NCBI RefSeq assembly: GCF_003076515.1
Contig: NZ_CP022390.1
Span: 1,054,001-1,118,000, forward strand
Direction: 5' to 3'
Origin: Alcaligenes aquatilis
Lineage (GTDB): Bacteria > Pseudomonadota > Gammaproteobacteria > Burkholderiales > Burkholderiaceae_B
Length of the DNA stretch: 64,000 bases
The translations under genes were made by a program, and so were the position numbers. Under the pieces are notes generated by a model. That model was given only the letters and a program-made list of their open reading frames with translations, was not told the origin of the DNA and made no database searches. Positions 17,736 to 27,371 of this stretch are shown here, piece by piece (within the stretch, counting starts at the first letter, position 1; the number at the start of each line of letters is the position of its first letter).

Positions 17736-18575
17736 ATGAATCCACACGATACCTCTTTTAAGCTGGCGTTTATTGGCGCGGGCAATATGGCCAGTGCCTT
17801 GGCCGCTGGTTTAATCGGGAAACGCTGCGGCGGCTCGGACGTTCTGGCCATTGATATTTACCCCCCAGCACTGGAGTCGTGGGCTCAGCAGGGTGTACAG
17901 ACCACCCATGAACCCGGCCCGGCCTTGTCCAAGCAACGTATCTGGGTGTTTGCCGTCAAGCCCCAGGTCATGAAGGAAACCGTGCTGGCCTGCAAACCCT
18001 ATCTGCAAGAGGACACTCTGGTTATCAGCGTCGCCGCTGGCATCCCGGCAACCGCTCTGGCCGACTGGCTGGGCGAACCCGGTAAGCCATACCAGCGCGT
18101 GATCCGCTGCATGCCCAATACCCCAGCCTTTATTGGTTGTGGCATTACCGGCCTGATGGCTCTGGAACAAGTCGATGAAAGCGATAAAGCCATTGCACAA
18201 CAACTGTTGAAATCCGTCGGGGAAGTCGTCTGGGTTGAAAACGATGCCGCCATTGATGCTGTCACCGCAGTATCGGGCAGTGGTCCAGCTTACGTGTTTT
18301 TGTTCATCGAAGCCTTGATTAAAGCCGGGATTGAACAAGGTTTGTCCCCTGAACAGGCTCGTCAGTTGTCCCTGGCCACCTTGCACGGCGCAACCCAACT
18401 GGCCACTCTGTCGCCGGAGGAGCCTTCAGTCTTGCGCGAACGGGTTACTTCCAAAGGGGGGACAACGGCAGCGGCCTTGACGGTCTTTAATGAGGGCGGT
18501 TTTACGCCACTGGTGCAAAAAGCCGTCAATGCCGCCAAAGTGCGGGCCGGTGAATTGGCTGCAGAGTTTTCCTGA
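17736..18575 (+). CDS. proC: Pyrroline-5-carboxylate reductase
   Basis: The 279-residue product has the NAD(P)-binding motif FIGAGNMASALAAGL at the N-terminus, RCMPNTPAFIGCG mid-protein, and the P5CR signature around SGSGPAYVFLFIEAL and ERVTSKGGTTAAAL. It performs the last step of proline synthesis in the cytoplasm. In-frame ATGs at 17673, 17724, 17733 and 17736 exist; GGGAG at 17726-17730 favours 17733 or 17736. It is followed by a terminator. Confidence 0.93.
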   Translation: MNPHDTSFKLAFIGAGNMASALAAGLIGKRCGGSDVLAIDIYPPALESWAQQGVQTTHEPGPALSKQRIWVFAVKPQVMKETVLACKPYLQEDTLVISVAAGIPATALADWLGEPGKPYQRVIRCMPNTPAFIGCGITGLMALEQVDESDKAIAQQLLKSVGEVVWVENDAAIDAVTAVSGSGPAYVFLFIEALIKAGIEQGLSPEQARQLSLATLHGATQLATLSPEEPSVLRERVTSKGGTTAAALTVFNEGGFTPLVQKAVNAAKVRAGELAAEFS

Positions 18576-18642
18576 CACTCGGATAACTCCCTAGCACGTT
18601 GCCAGGAATTGATATAGCGCAATAAAAAAGCAGTCAAAGAGT

Positions 18643-18680
18643 AGAGGGGCTCCGAAAGGATCTCCTCTTTTCTTTTTTAT
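18643..18680 (+). terminator. Terminator after proC
   Basis: A nested stem (AGAGGGG with TCTCCTCT, and TCC-GAAA-GGA at the tip) is followed by TTTTCTTTTTT. It lies about 70 bases after the proC stop. The rest of the gap to 18904 holds no recognisable gene and presumably carries the livK promoter. Confidence 0.7.
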
Positions 18681-18904
18681 AGAGAAGGCGTTTAGTAAGC
18701 AGGCGGATTTTAGCCTACCCATTAACAGTGCCTCCTTATTGCAAAGATAAATAAGTAGGGCGCTAGGGCTTATACGAAGTGACAAGTTTTAGGCGGCTCC
18801 CCCAAAATGGGTTCCCCTGGTGCAGAACAATGTGAATGCAAGCACCAGAACAAGCACTTTCTAAAAGTAATGCCGGTAGACCCCGGCCTCGGGAGACAGT
18901 TGCT

Positions 18905-20026
18905 ATGACCTTTACTCGACGCTTCACCCCCGCTCTGACCGCTTTGGCCACCGTAATGGCCATGGGCACAAGCTACGCGGCGGACACCATCAAAATTGGT
19001 ATTCCTCAGCCCATGACCGGCCCGTCCACCCAATACGGTGACCAGATCCAGGCCGGTGCCTTGACCGCGATTGACGCGATTAATGCCGCTGGGGGTGTCA
19101 AAGGCAAACAGCTGGAAGCCGTTCTGATTGATGACGCATGCGAACCCAAGCAGGCTGTGCCGGCGGCCAACCGCGTGCTCAACTCTGGCGCAAAATTCGC
19201 TGTTGCTCACGCCTGCTCGGGTACAACGGTGCCTGCGGTCAATATTTACGAACAAGAAGGCATTGTCGCGATTACTCCCGGAGCCACCTCGCCCTTGGTG
19301 ACCGACACCATCAAGCCTCATTATTTTTTCCGCACCATTGGGCGTGACGACCAACAAGGCCCCTTTGCAGCCGACTATATTGCTGACGTTCTCAAGCCCA
19401 AGAGCATTGCCGTCCTGCACGACAAGCAGACTTACGGCTCAGGTGTTGCCACTCAAGTGCGTGACGCGCTCAAGAAAAAGAACATGAATATTGTCATGTA
19501 CGAGGGTATTAACGTTGGCGACAGCGATTACTCGGCCGTAATCACCAAACTGAAGGGTGTGAACCCCGATCTGATTTATTTCGGCGGTTACCACGCCGAG
19601 CTGGGCCTGCTGTTGCGTCAAGCTCGCGAGCAAGGCATGACCAACACCTTCATGGGCCCGGAAGGCGTTGCCAACCGCGATCTGGTCGCCATTGCCGGCC
19701 CGGCCGTGGAAGGTTTGCTGGTGACCTTGCCAACCGACTTCACCAAGATGCCGGCCAACAAGGATGTGATGGAGAACTTCAGCAAATACAAGCGCAATCC
19801 TAACGGGGCCTTTACCTTCCCGGCTTACGCGGCCGTGCAAATTATTGCCGACACGATCAATGCCGTAGGCGAAGATTCCGCCAAGGGAGCCGACTACATG
19901 CACGCAAATGCGTTCGATACTGCCATTGGCAAGGTAGAATACGACGCCAAGGGTGATTTGAAGCATTTCGAATTTGCCGTTTTCAAGTGGGATAAAGAAG
20001 GTAACTTTGATCTGGTTGAGAAATAA
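18905..20026 (+). CDS. livK: Branched-chain amino acid ABC transporter binding protein
   Basis: The start at 18905 follows a GGGAG ribosome binding site and opens a Sec signal peptide ending in SYA-AD. The 373-residue protein has the LivK motifs MTGPSTQYGD, DDACEPKQ and YFGGYHAELGLLLRQA. It is the first gene of a livKHMGF operon and the primary periplasmic receptor for Leu/Ile/Val or related substrates. Much of its length matches the orphan paralogue at 12016. Confidence 0.92.
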   Translation: MTFTRRFTPALTALATVMAMGTSYAADTIKIGIPQPMTGPSTQYGDQIQAGALTAIDAINAAGGVKGKQLEAVLIDDACEPKQAVPAANRVLNSGAKFAVAHACSGTTVPAVNIYEQEGIVAITPGATSPLVTDTIKPHYFFRTIGRDDQQGPFAADYIADVLKPKSIAVLHDKQTYGSGVATQVRDALKKKNMNIVMYEGINVGDSDYSAVITKLKGVNPDLIYFGGYHAELGLLLRQAREQGMTNTFMGPEGVANRDLVAIAGPAVEGLLVTLPTDFTKMPANKDVMENFSKYKRNPNGAFTFPAYAAVQIIADTINAVGEDSAKGADYMHANAFDTAIGKVEYDAKGDLKHFEFAVFKWDKEGNFDLVEK

Positions 20027-20130
20027 GACTGGATGATGTGCCCCCGCTCTCTACGAAGAACGGGGGCATTGCTTTTAGATGCCCACAAAGCCTCAAAACA
20101 AAACGACGGACTCAACGGAAAAAAACAAGC

Positions 20131-21060
20131 ATGTCTGATTTACTCCCTCAGATCGTGCAGCAGCTGTTCAATGGTTTATCCTTGGGCGCTATTTATGCAC
20201 TGATCGCCATCGGCTACACAATGGTCTATGGCATTATCGGAATGATTAACTTTGCCCACGGCGAGATCTACATGATCGGCGCTTATGTCGGGCTGGTTAC
20301 CCTGACTGCGATTGGCGTAGGCTCGGGTCTGCCCATCTGGCTGATCATTCTTATCATGTTGCTGGTTGCCATGCTGGTAACTGCCGTTTACGGCTACGCA
20401 ATTGAAAAAGTTGCCTATGCGCCATTGCGTGGCAGCCCTCGGCTGGTCCCGCTGATTTCAGCCATTGGTATGTCCATTTTCTTGCAGAACTGGGTTGCCC
20501 TGGGCCAAGGCGCACGCGATATGGCTGTACCCGCCTTGCTGACGGGTTCTTTCCAGTTCAGTCTGGGCTCGGACGGCTTTACGGTTACCGCGCCTTACTC
20601 TCGCGTCATGATTATTGTCGTCACCGTAGTGCTGATGATCATGCTGAGCCTCTACATCAAATACTCGCGTCTGGGTCGTGCCTCGCGTGCTTGTTCACAA
20701 GACTTGCGCATGGCCAATCTGCTGGGGATCGACACCAATAAAATCATCTCCTTCACCTTTATCATCGGTGCCATGCTGGCTGCCGTGGGCGGCGTGCTGA
20801 TTGCCACCGCCATTGGCAAACTGAACCCCTTTATCGGCTTTATTGCCGGCATCAAAGCCTTTACAGCCGCCGTGCTGGGCGGGATTGGCAGCATCCCCGG
20901 CGCCATGCTGGGCGGAGTCTTGCTAGGTTTGGCAGAAACCTTTGCCGCTGCCTTTATTTCGTCGCAGTACAAGGACATCGTGGCCTTTTTACTGTTGGTC
21001 TTTATCCTGCTGTTCCGCCCAACGGGCCTGCTGGGTAAACCCGAGGTGGAGAAAGTCTAA
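20131..21060 (+). CDS. livH: Branched-chain amino acid ABC transporter permease LivH
   Basis: The 309-residue product has about eight membrane segments and LivH hallmarks: [20 protein letters not shown] at the N-terminus, [16 protein letters not shown], and [16 protein letters not shown] near the C-terminus. An upstream in-frame extension to 20038 is polar and rejected. It overlaps livM by one base. Confidence 0.95.
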   Translation: MSDLLPQIVQQLFNGLSLGAIYALIAIGYTMVYGIIGMINFAHGEIYMIGAYVGLVTLTAIGVGSGLPIWLIILIMLLVAMLVTAVYGYAIEKVAYAPLRGSPRLVPLISAIGMSIFLQNWVALGQGARDMAVPALLTGSFQFSLGSDGFTVTAPYSRVMIIVVTVVLMIMLSLYIKYSRLGRASRACSQDLRMANLLGIDTNKIISFTFIIGAMLAAVGGVLIATAIGKLNPFIGFIAGIKAFTAAVLGGIGSIPGAMLGGVLLGLAETFAAAFISSQYKDIVAFLLLVFILLFRPTGLLGKPEVEKV

Positions 21061-22283
21061 TGATGAACCGCTTTAGCAATGCATTTATCGCCGCTGTCCT
21101 GGCAGGCATTATTGTGGCTCCCGTCTTTGGCCTGCAAATTATACGCACCGGGATGACCACCCACCTGGAAAGCGATTGGCAGATCATCCTTATCGGCATG
21201 GCACTGGTCTTTGTCGTCCAGTTGATCCGCCCTAACGTCAATCGCACCAAGGTGCGTGAAAGCCGCTGGACCTTGCCCAAACTGAGCATGCAGCACAAGA
21301 AGATCCTGCTGTACATCGTGATCGCTTGTGCCGTGGTCTGGCCCTTTTTTGGTGGTCGTGCCCAAGTGGACATTGCCACCCTGGTGCTGATCTACATCAT
21401 GCTGGGCCTGGGGCTGAACATTGTGGTCGGCTTTGCCGGTCTGCTGGACCTGGGCTTTGTGGGTTTTTATGCCGTAGGTGCCTATACCTACGCCTTGCTC
21501 TATCACTACGCAGGCTGGGGCTTCTGGGAAGCGCTGCCGCTGGCGGGTGGTATGGCGGCCCTGTTTGGCTTCCTGCTGGGTTTCCCCGTACTGCGCTTGC
21601 GCGGCGACTACCTGGCCATTGTTACCCTGGGCTTTGGTGAAATCATCCGCCTCTTGCTCATCAATATGTATAACCTGACCGGTGGCCCAGACGGCATCTC
21701 CGGTATTCCAAAGCCAACCGTATTCGGTTTCCCCATGGCCCGCCGTGCACCAGAAGGGCAGACCACGTTCCACGATCTGATGGGCTGGACCTTCAGCAAT
21801 CAGGACGTCGTGGTGTATCTGTATTTGATGGCCTTGGCTCTGGCCCTGATTACCTTGTTAGTCTCCAGCCGTGTGGTGCGCATGCCTATTGGCCGTGCCT
21901 GGGAAGCCTTGCGCGAGGACGAGATTGCTTGTCGATCGCTGGGTCTGAACCCCACCACCATCAAACTGTCCGCCTTTACCATGGGCGCCATGTTTGCCGG
22001 TTTTGGCGGTGCTTTCTTTGCTGCCCGTCAGGGGCTGGTCAACCCAGAGTCCTTCACTTTTATTGAATCAGCCTTAATCCTGGCCATCGTCGTGCTAGGT
22101 GGTATGGGTTCACAAATTGGCGTCATTCTGGCTGCCATTGTGCTGACAGTGGTTCCTGAATTGGCCCGAGAGTTCGCGGAGTATCGGATGTTGATTTTTG
22201 GTTTGGTCATGGTTGCCATGATGGTTTGGCGTCCACAGGGCTTGTTACCTGTACAACGCCCTCATGTGGAGTTGCGTACATGA
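21060..22283 (+). CDS. livM: Branched-chain amino acid ABC transporter permease LivM
   Basis: A 407-residue permease whose C-terminal about 300 residues carry the LivM pattern ([64 protein letters not shown]). The N-terminal about 85 residues hold extra membrane segments as in long LivM proteins. The stop overlaps the livG start as ATGA at 22280-22283, so translation is coupled. Confidence 0.95.
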   Translation: MMNRFSNAFIAAVLAGIIVAPVFGLQIIRTGMTTHLESDWQIILIGMALVFVVQLIRPNVNRTKVRESRWTLPKLSMQHKKILLYIVIACAVVWPFFGGRAQVDIATLVLIYIMLGLGLNIVVGFAGLLDLGFVGFYAVGAYTYALLYHYAGWGFWEALPLAGGMAALFGFLLGFPVLRLRGDYLAIVTLGFGEIIRLLLINMYNLTGGPDGISGIPKPTVFGFPMARRAPEGQTTFHDLMGWTFSNQDVVVYLYLMALALALITLLVSSRVVRMPIGRAWEALREDEIACRSLGLNPTTIKLSAFTMGAMFAGFGGAFFAARQGLVNPESFTFIESALILAIVVLGGMGSQIGVILAAIVLTVVPELAREFAEYRMLIFGLVMVAMMVWRPQGLLPVQRPHVELRT

Positions 22284-23044
22284 GCCCATTACTCCAAGTA
22301 TCAAACCTGTCGATGCGTTTTGGTGGCTTGCTGGCAGTCGATTCCGTCAGCTTCGATGTAAAGAAAGACGAAGTCTTTGCCATTATTGGCCCTAACGGCG
22401 CTGGGAAAACCACCGTATTTAACTGTGTCGGTGGTTTTTACAAACCCACCTCCGGCTCGGTCACCCTGGAAGACCAGCCCATCCACGGCTTGTCCAGCCA
22501 TAAAGTGGCACAAAAAGGCTTGGTGCGTACCTTCCAGAACGTACGCCTGTTCAAGAAACTGACCGTACTGGAAAACCTGCTGGTTGCCCAGCACAGTCAG
22601 CTCAAGGCCGGCTTTCTGTCTGGCCTGTTAAACCTGTCACGCTACAAGCTGGCAGAAAAACAGGCCAAAGAACGAGCCGTGACATGGCTGGACTTCATGG
22701 GTCTGACCGATCTGGCCAACCGTGAAGCGGGCAACCTGGCCTACGGCCACCAGCGCCGCCTGGAAATTGCACGTTGCATGATTACCAAGCCTCGCTTGCT
22801 GATGTTGGACGAGCCTGCAGCGGGCCTGAACCCCCAAGAGAAACGCGATCTACAGGCCCTGATCGACCAGCTACGCCGGGAGTTTGGCGTGGCTGTCTTG
22901 CTGATCGAGCACGATATGAGCCTGGTTATGGGCGTATCAGACCGGATCCTGGTCATGGAGTATGGCAAACCCATTGCCACCGGCCTACCTGAAGAAGTGC
23001 GCAATGATCCGCGCGTCATCAAAGCCTATCTGGGGGAAGAATAA
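22280..23044 (+). CDS. livG: Branched-chain amino acid ABC transporter ATPase LivG
   Basis: A 255-residue ATPase with Walker [10 protein letters not shown], the LivG-type [12 protein letters not shown]-loop, [12 protein letters not shown] in place of a classic LSGGQ signature, Walker [14 protein letters not shown] and switch histidine [10 protein letters not shown]. The start is set by the ATGA overlap with livM, 54 bases inside a longer open frame. Confidence 0.94.
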   Translation: MSPLLQVSNLSMRFGGLLAVDSVSFDVKKDEVFAIIGPNGAGKTTVFNCVGGFYKPTSGSVTLEDQPIHGLSSHKVAQKGLVRTFQNVRLFKKLTVLENLLVAQHSQLKAGFLSGLLNLSRYKLAEKQAKERAVTWLDFMGLTDLANREAGNLAYGHQRRLEIARCMITKPRLLMLDEPAAGLNPQEKRDLQALIDQLRREFGVAVLLIEHDMSLVMGVSDRILVMEYGKPIATGLPEEVRNDPRVIKAYLGEE

Positions 23045-23746
23045 GTGCTGAAGCTGGATTCCGTATCTACCCATTACGGCGCTATTCAGGCGCTGGATCA
23101 AGTTAGCGTGGACGTGAATCAGGGCGAAATCGTCACCCTGATTGGCGCGAACGGCGCTGGCAAAACCACCTTGCTCATGACCGTATGTGGCTCACCCCGA
23201 GCCAGCTCGGGCAGCATCAGCTTCATGGGCGAGGACATTACCCAAGCCGATACGCACCGCATCATGCGCAAAGGCATCGCTATCTCTCCCGAAGGCCGCC
23301 GCGTCTTTCCAGACTTGACCGTATCGGAAAATCTGAAGATGGGCGGCTTCTTTCTGAGCCGCAGCGAGATCGAAGAAGGGGAGGAGCACGTCTACAAACT
23401 GTTTCCCCGCCTGAAAGAGCGCGCAGCCCAACGTGCCGGAACCATGTCAGGTGGTGAGCAGCAAATGCTGGCCATCGGGCGTGCGCTCATGAGCAAGCCT
23501 TCCTTGCTGCTACTGGACGAACCTACGCTAGGCCTGGCCCCACTGATCATCGCCCAGATTTTCGACATCATCCGCATGATTCGGGAAGAAGGTGTGACGG
23601 TGTTCCTGGTGGAACAAAACGCCAATAAGGCTCTGCAAGTTGCAGACCGTGGTTATGTGCTGGAAACCGGGAAAGTGGTGATGCAGGATACCGGGGCCAA
23701 TCTGTTGGCCAATCCGGATATTCGGAAGGCGTATTTGGGGGCTTGA
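23045..23746 (+). CDS. livF: Branched-chain amino acid ABC transporter ATPase LivF
   Basis: A 233-residue ATPase with Walker A GANGAGKTT, the LivF-typical GIAISPEGRRVFPDLTVSEN, signature MSGGEQQMLAIGRALM and Walker B LLLLDEPTLGLAP. It begins with GTG immediately after the livG stop codon. It pairs with LivG to power LivHM. Last gene of the operon, followed by a strong terminator. Confidence 0.94.
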   Translation: MLKLDSVSTHYGAIQALDQVSVDVNQGEIVTLIGANGAGKTTLLMTVCGSPRASSGSISFMGEDITQADTHRIMRKGIAISPEGRRVFPDLTVSENLKMGGFFLSRSEIEEGEEHVYKLFPRLKERAAQRAGTMSGGEQQMLAIGRALMSKPSLLLLDEPTLGLAPLIIAQIFDIIRMIREEGVTVFLVEQNANKALQVADRGYVLETGKVVMQDTGANLLANPDIRKAYLGA

Positions 23747-23779
23747 CGTATTTGCACCCCAGAAAAAAGCTGAACACCC

Positions 23780-23822
23780 AAAAAACCAGAGATGGCGTAT
23801 CTGCCAATCTCTGGTTTTTTTA
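23780..23822. terminator. Bidirectional terminator after livF
   Basis: AAAAAACCAGAGAT and ATCTCTGGTTTTTT form a long stem (about 14 bp) around GGCGTATCTGCCA, with T-runs on both strands. It ends livF and can also end the minus-strand gene finishing at 23906. Confidence 0.92.
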
Positions 23823-23905
23823 TTTACCCCTGCTCAGTCTCAAATAAGTATCCGTTTCAACAAAAAGTGGCGCAAGGCAAAAAGAGGCTGGGCCACCGTT
23901 CACTT

Positions 23906-24544
23906 CTACTCGTTTTCCAAACAGAGTGTGAGCTGCTGCCCGTTGGGGCCAAAGGCGCAATCAGGAAGAGGGGTACGTAAATTGAAATGCAGCGGCAGCA
24001 CCAAGTAAAGCACGACCAACAATAACGCAACGACTGTTTTAACCTTGCTTGGTCGGGATGCTATCGGGTAAGGTCCGGCCTGTCGATATTTCACAATGCC
24101 GATCGCCGCGAGGCCCGCCCCTACCAGCATGGATACATAGAGCTCGCCAAGCCCAGGTGACAACATCTGCTCATGTCGTTCGTACGCCTGCCAATATTGA
24201 ATCCGCCACAGCGCACTGATACCCACTTGCAGTAGCCCCGCTAATACCCAGGTAATATGCCATCCCGAGAGCCGGAACAACGCTAGAGCGCATAGGCCTG
24301 ATACGCCAAAAACCCAGTAGCTAAGATTGAATAGGGCGCCAAACATACCGCCCAATAGCGTTCCGCTGACATCCGTGGGTTTTAATACATGAAAATTAAT
24401 GAAGGCAAACAAGGCCAAGACGGCCAATGCGGCAAGCCAGCTTGCCGCATAATAGCCGAGGTTTCTGGGAGCAGGCCCATCGTGTCTTTGCCGATAAAAA
24501 CTGAACAGTCTGTTTTTACTCACTATCAACCTGTCCCAGAGCAT
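23906..24544 (-). CDS. Hypothetical membrane protein
   Basis: The family is not recognised. From an ATG at 24544 the product has about 212 residues with five or so hydrophobic segments (for example AASWLAALAVLALFAFINF and YVSMLVGAGLAAIGIV) and a C-terminal tail with two cysteines (CAFGPNG, LTLCLENE). No start has a good ribosome site: GTG at 24607 gives 233 residues, and GTG at 24523 has GACAGG six bases upstream. Composition resembles the neighbours, so it is probably real. No function can be proposed. Confidence 0.6.
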   Translation of the reverse strand: MLWDRLIVSKNRLFSFYRQRHDGPAPRNLGYYAASWLAALAVLALFAFINFHVLKPTDVSGTLLGGMFGALFNLSYWVFGVSGLCALALFRLSGWHITWVLAGLLQVGISALWRIQYWQAYERHEQMLSPGLGELYVSMLVGAGLAAIGIVKYRQAGPYPIASRPSKVKTVVALLLVVLYLVLPLHFNLRTPLPDCAFGPNGQQLTLCLENE

Positions 24545-24631
24545 GATGCTGTGTGGCTCGCCAGATAAGTGTGTGATTCGTCTCGTGCTATCTGAAGGAT
24601 CAATCACTCACTATTCGCTTTGCACACAAGC

Positions 24632-25246
24632 TTAATCCTTCAATAGACCTTCACCACGCAAGGCCGCTTTCACGCCCTCGTTCTGCTCCATACGAGCAAA
24701 GAACGCGTTCAGGTTCTTCATGCCCGACAGGTCCAGCTTCATCAGGCCAGCCCAGCGCAGCACCACGTACAGGTAAGCATCGGCCACAGACAAGGAGCCC
24801 GACAGGGTTTCTTTGCCTTCCAGGTGCTTGTCAATCACGCCCAGTTGTTTGGTCAGCAAAGCAGCGGTCTTGGCTTTGATTTCGGCCTGGGTCGCTTCCT
24901 GATCAGCGTAGCGATGCACACCGAACACCACACCCACGTTACGGTGGATTTCAGCGTTCAGGAAAGCCAGCCAGCGGCGCGCTTCAAAGCGCTGTTCGAT
25001 CGTGCTGCCAATCAAATTGGCTTGCGGGTTCTTTTCGTTCAAGTATTCCAGAATAGCGATACTTTGCGTCAAGACCAGATCACCGTCCACCAGAACCGGC
25101 ACAGCGCCGCTCGGGTTCAGTTTCAGGAAGGCTTCTTGTTGCAGTTCGTCGCGGCTAACGCGCTGGGATTCAAATGGCTTGCCTAGCCACTCCAATGCAA
25201 TGCGGATTACCAAAGGACAAGCACCGGTCATGTAATACAGTTTCAT
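24632..25246 (-). CDS. Glutathione S-transferase family protein
   Basis: The 204-residue length, N-terminal MKLYYMTGACPLVIRIALEW (thioredoxin-fold domain with the beta-class TGACPL segment), the glutathione-binding LNPSGAVPVLVDG cis-proline motif and LTQSIAILEYL mark a bacterial GST. The C-terminal half is all-helical. A longer frame to 25300 would run through a terminator hairpin, which supports the start at 25246. The substrate is unknown; detoxification is inferred from the family. Confidence 0.9.
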   Translation of the reverse strand: MKLYYMTGACPLVIRIALEWLGKPFESQRVSRDELQQEAFLKLNPSGAVPVLVDGDLVLTQSIAILEYLNEKNPQANLIGSTIEQRFEARRWLAFLNAEIHRNVGVVFGVHRYADQEATQAEIKAKTAALLTKQLGVIDKHLEGKETLSGSLSVADAYLYVVLRWAGLMKLDLSGMKNLNAFFARMEQNEGVKAALRGEGLLKD

Positions 25247-25269
25247 ACGTTCCCCTTCCAAAATTGCGA

Positions 25270-25299
25270 TAAACAAAATGGCGCGAGCTTGTCGCGCCA
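25270..25299 (-). terminator. Terminator after the S9 peptidase gene
   Basis: On the minus strand an 8-bp stem (TGGCGCGA / TCGCGCCA, 25279-25286 and 25292-25299) is followed by TTTTGTTTATC. It lies between the peptidase stop at 25311 and the GST start. Confidence 0.75.
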
Positions 25300-25310
25300 C
25301 TCCAAAACAA

Positions 25311-27218
25311 TCAAGGCTGCAAATGTCGCGCTAGAAAGCGTTCCATACGCTCGTAAAACTCGAACTTGTTCTCGTCGTTGTGAAAGCCGTGGCCTTCGTT
25401 GTCCTTGACCATATACTCCACGTCTACACCACGTGCTTTTAAAGCCTCGACCATTTGATCGCTTTCCGCCTTGTTCACCCGAGGATCATGTGCGCCCTGA
25501 GCAATAAATAGCGGAGTACGGATTTTGTCGGCGTGCAGAACCGGAGAGTTGGCTTCCAGCAGCTCTTTATCCTTCTCCGGATCGCCCACCATGGCGTGCA
25601 TTTTCACCAGCAGCGGTTTCCAGTACGGCGGGATGGTGTTCATGAAAGTCAGCAAGTTGGACACGCCTACATAGTCCACTGCAGCCGCGTACAAGTCCGG
25701 GGTTTTGACGATACCGGCCAAGGTCGCATAACCACCGTAGCTGGCACCGTAAATGGCAATACGCTTGGGATCAGCAATCTTTTGATCAATCAGCCACTGC
25801 ACGCCATCGGTAATATCGTCCTGCATGCTCAGGCCCCATTGCTTGAAGCCCGCTTCCCAGAACTTGCGGCCATAACCGGTCGAACTACGGAAGTTGATTT
25901 GCAAGACGGCGTAGCCACGGTTGGCCAGGAACTGCACCTCGGGGTTAAAGCCCCAATAGTCGCGCGCCCAAGGGCCACCGTGCGGGTTGATTACCACTGG
26001 CAAATTACGGCTGGGTACACCCAGCGGCAGACTCAGGTAGCCGTGGATTTTCATGCCATCGCGTGCCGTAAATTCGATGGGATGCATGGTCGCCATATCG
26101 CTTTCAGGCAGCGCACTATTGATGACAGCCAGCTTATGTAGGCTGTTGCTATCCACGTCATAGAGGTAGCGTGAGCCTGGATTGCGGTCGCTGTAGCTGG
26201 CCACAATCATTTTCTTTTCATCACGGGTGATGGACTGAACGCTGATCTCGTAGCCGGGCAGCTGGCGCGCAATTGCCGCGTGGATTTTCTCGCTGTGCTC
26301 GTCAAAGAAATGCTGACCCGGTTTGTCGGTGTAGTAATCCACCGAGGTCAGCACCTGGCGAAGACGGGAATAACCGGCCCCCATCAAATCGTAATCAGGC
26401 AATTCGTAAATTTTCTCTTCCTCGTGCGGCTTGGCAGGATCAATCAGGACTAAGGCCGAAGTGTCACGGCCACGATTGCTCAGCGCGTAAAAACGCTGGT
26501 TATCCGCGTGAAAGAAGAGGGGGCTGACTTCGGTACGGAAGTCCGTTTGCAAAATGCTGCGGAAGGGCTCGGATTCGCTGTCACGGTAACGCAGTTCGGA
26601 ATCTACGCCCGAGATCGAGATCGCCAAACGCACACGACCTTGATGGTCCGTGCTCCAGCCCAGTACATCGCCTGGGTTCTCAGCGGCCAGGGTGCTTTCA
26701 CCGGTCAGGACATTCACCTTGTAGACATCAAACACTTCCGGGTTGCGGCCATTGTGTGACACCAGGATATGCTCCGGGTCGTCGGGCAAGTCATCCTGTA
26801 CACCGGCGCGCACACCTTCCAGCGGTGTCAGATCAGTGACTTTGCCCGTGATCACGTTCACGGCCAGTACGTGATAGTTCTCGTCGCCATTGACGTCCTT
26901 GGCGTAAATAACGGTCTGGTCGCCTTTCCAGAAGTATTCGGCAATATCGCGCTGATGTTCAGCGGTGACTCGACGAGGCTCACCGACCGGTTCACTGCCT
27001 TTCAACTCTTGCACAAAGATATTTTGACGGGCGGGATTGCCATCAATTTTGACGGGCTCCATAAAGCCGATCATGCGCCCCTGGTCCGAAATCCGGAAAC
27101 CGCTACGCTTGGGATTCTGAAAGAAGTCCCGTATGTCGTACAGTGGGGGAGTGGTGCTAGCGACGTTATCCGGTATCAGGGCGTGGGCGCCCAACGAAAG
27201 CAAGAGGGACAAGAGCAT
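25311..27218 (-). CDS. Secreted S9-family prolyl oligopeptidase / acyl-peptide hydrolase-type peptidase
   Basis: A 635-residue protein with a short signal peptide (MLLSLLLSLGAHA), a beta-propeller region (about residues 50-390) and a C-terminal alpha/beta hydrolase with the nucleophile motif GASYGGYAT (about residue 495), an acidic residue in QGAHDPRVN and the catalytic histidine in NEGHGFHN. HGGPWARDYWGF forms the oxyanion region. It probably cleaves short peptides in the periplasm. A TTG six bases upstream could also start it. Confidence 0.9.
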   Translation of the reverse strand: MLLSLLLSLGAHALIPDNVASTTPPLYDIRDFFQNPKRSGFRISDQGRMIGFMEPVKIDGNPARQNIFVQELKGSEPVGEPRRVTAEHQRDIAEYFWKGDQTVIYAKDVNGDENYHVLAVNVITGKVTDLTPLEGVRAGVQDDLPDDPEHILVSHNGRNPEVFDVYKVNVLTGESTLAAENPGDVLGWSTDHQGRVRLAISISGVDSELRYRDSESEPFRSILQTDFRTEVSPLFFHADNQRFYALSNRGRDTSALVLIDPAKPHEEEKIYELPDYDLMGAGYSRLRQVLTSVDYYTDKPGQHFFDEHSEKIHAAIARQLPGYEISVQSITRDEKKMIVASYSDRNPGSRYLYDVDSNSLHKLAVINSALPESDMATMHPIEFTARDGMKIHGYLSLPLGVPSRNLPVVINPHGGPWARDYWGFNPEVQFLANRGYAVLQINFRSSTGYGRKFWEAGFKQWGLSMQDDITDGVQWLIDQKIADPKRIAIYGASYGGYATLAGIVKTPDLYAAAVDYVGVSNLLTFMNTIPPYWKPLLVKMHAMVGDPEKDKELLEANSPVLHADKIRTPLFIAQGAHDPRVNKAESDQMVEALKARGVDVEYMVKDNEGHGFHNDENKFEFYERMERFLARHLQP

Positions 27219-27371
27219 AAGCAATAACCTATAAAACAGGGTTATGAGGATCAGACCAAGGACAAGCCTGCGTCAATCCCATTACTATATCGGATGATGG
27301 TACCCGGCAAAGCTAAGAGCCCTCTGAAAATAGGGCCAGAATAGCGGGGACAACCCAGGACAAGGACAGGC

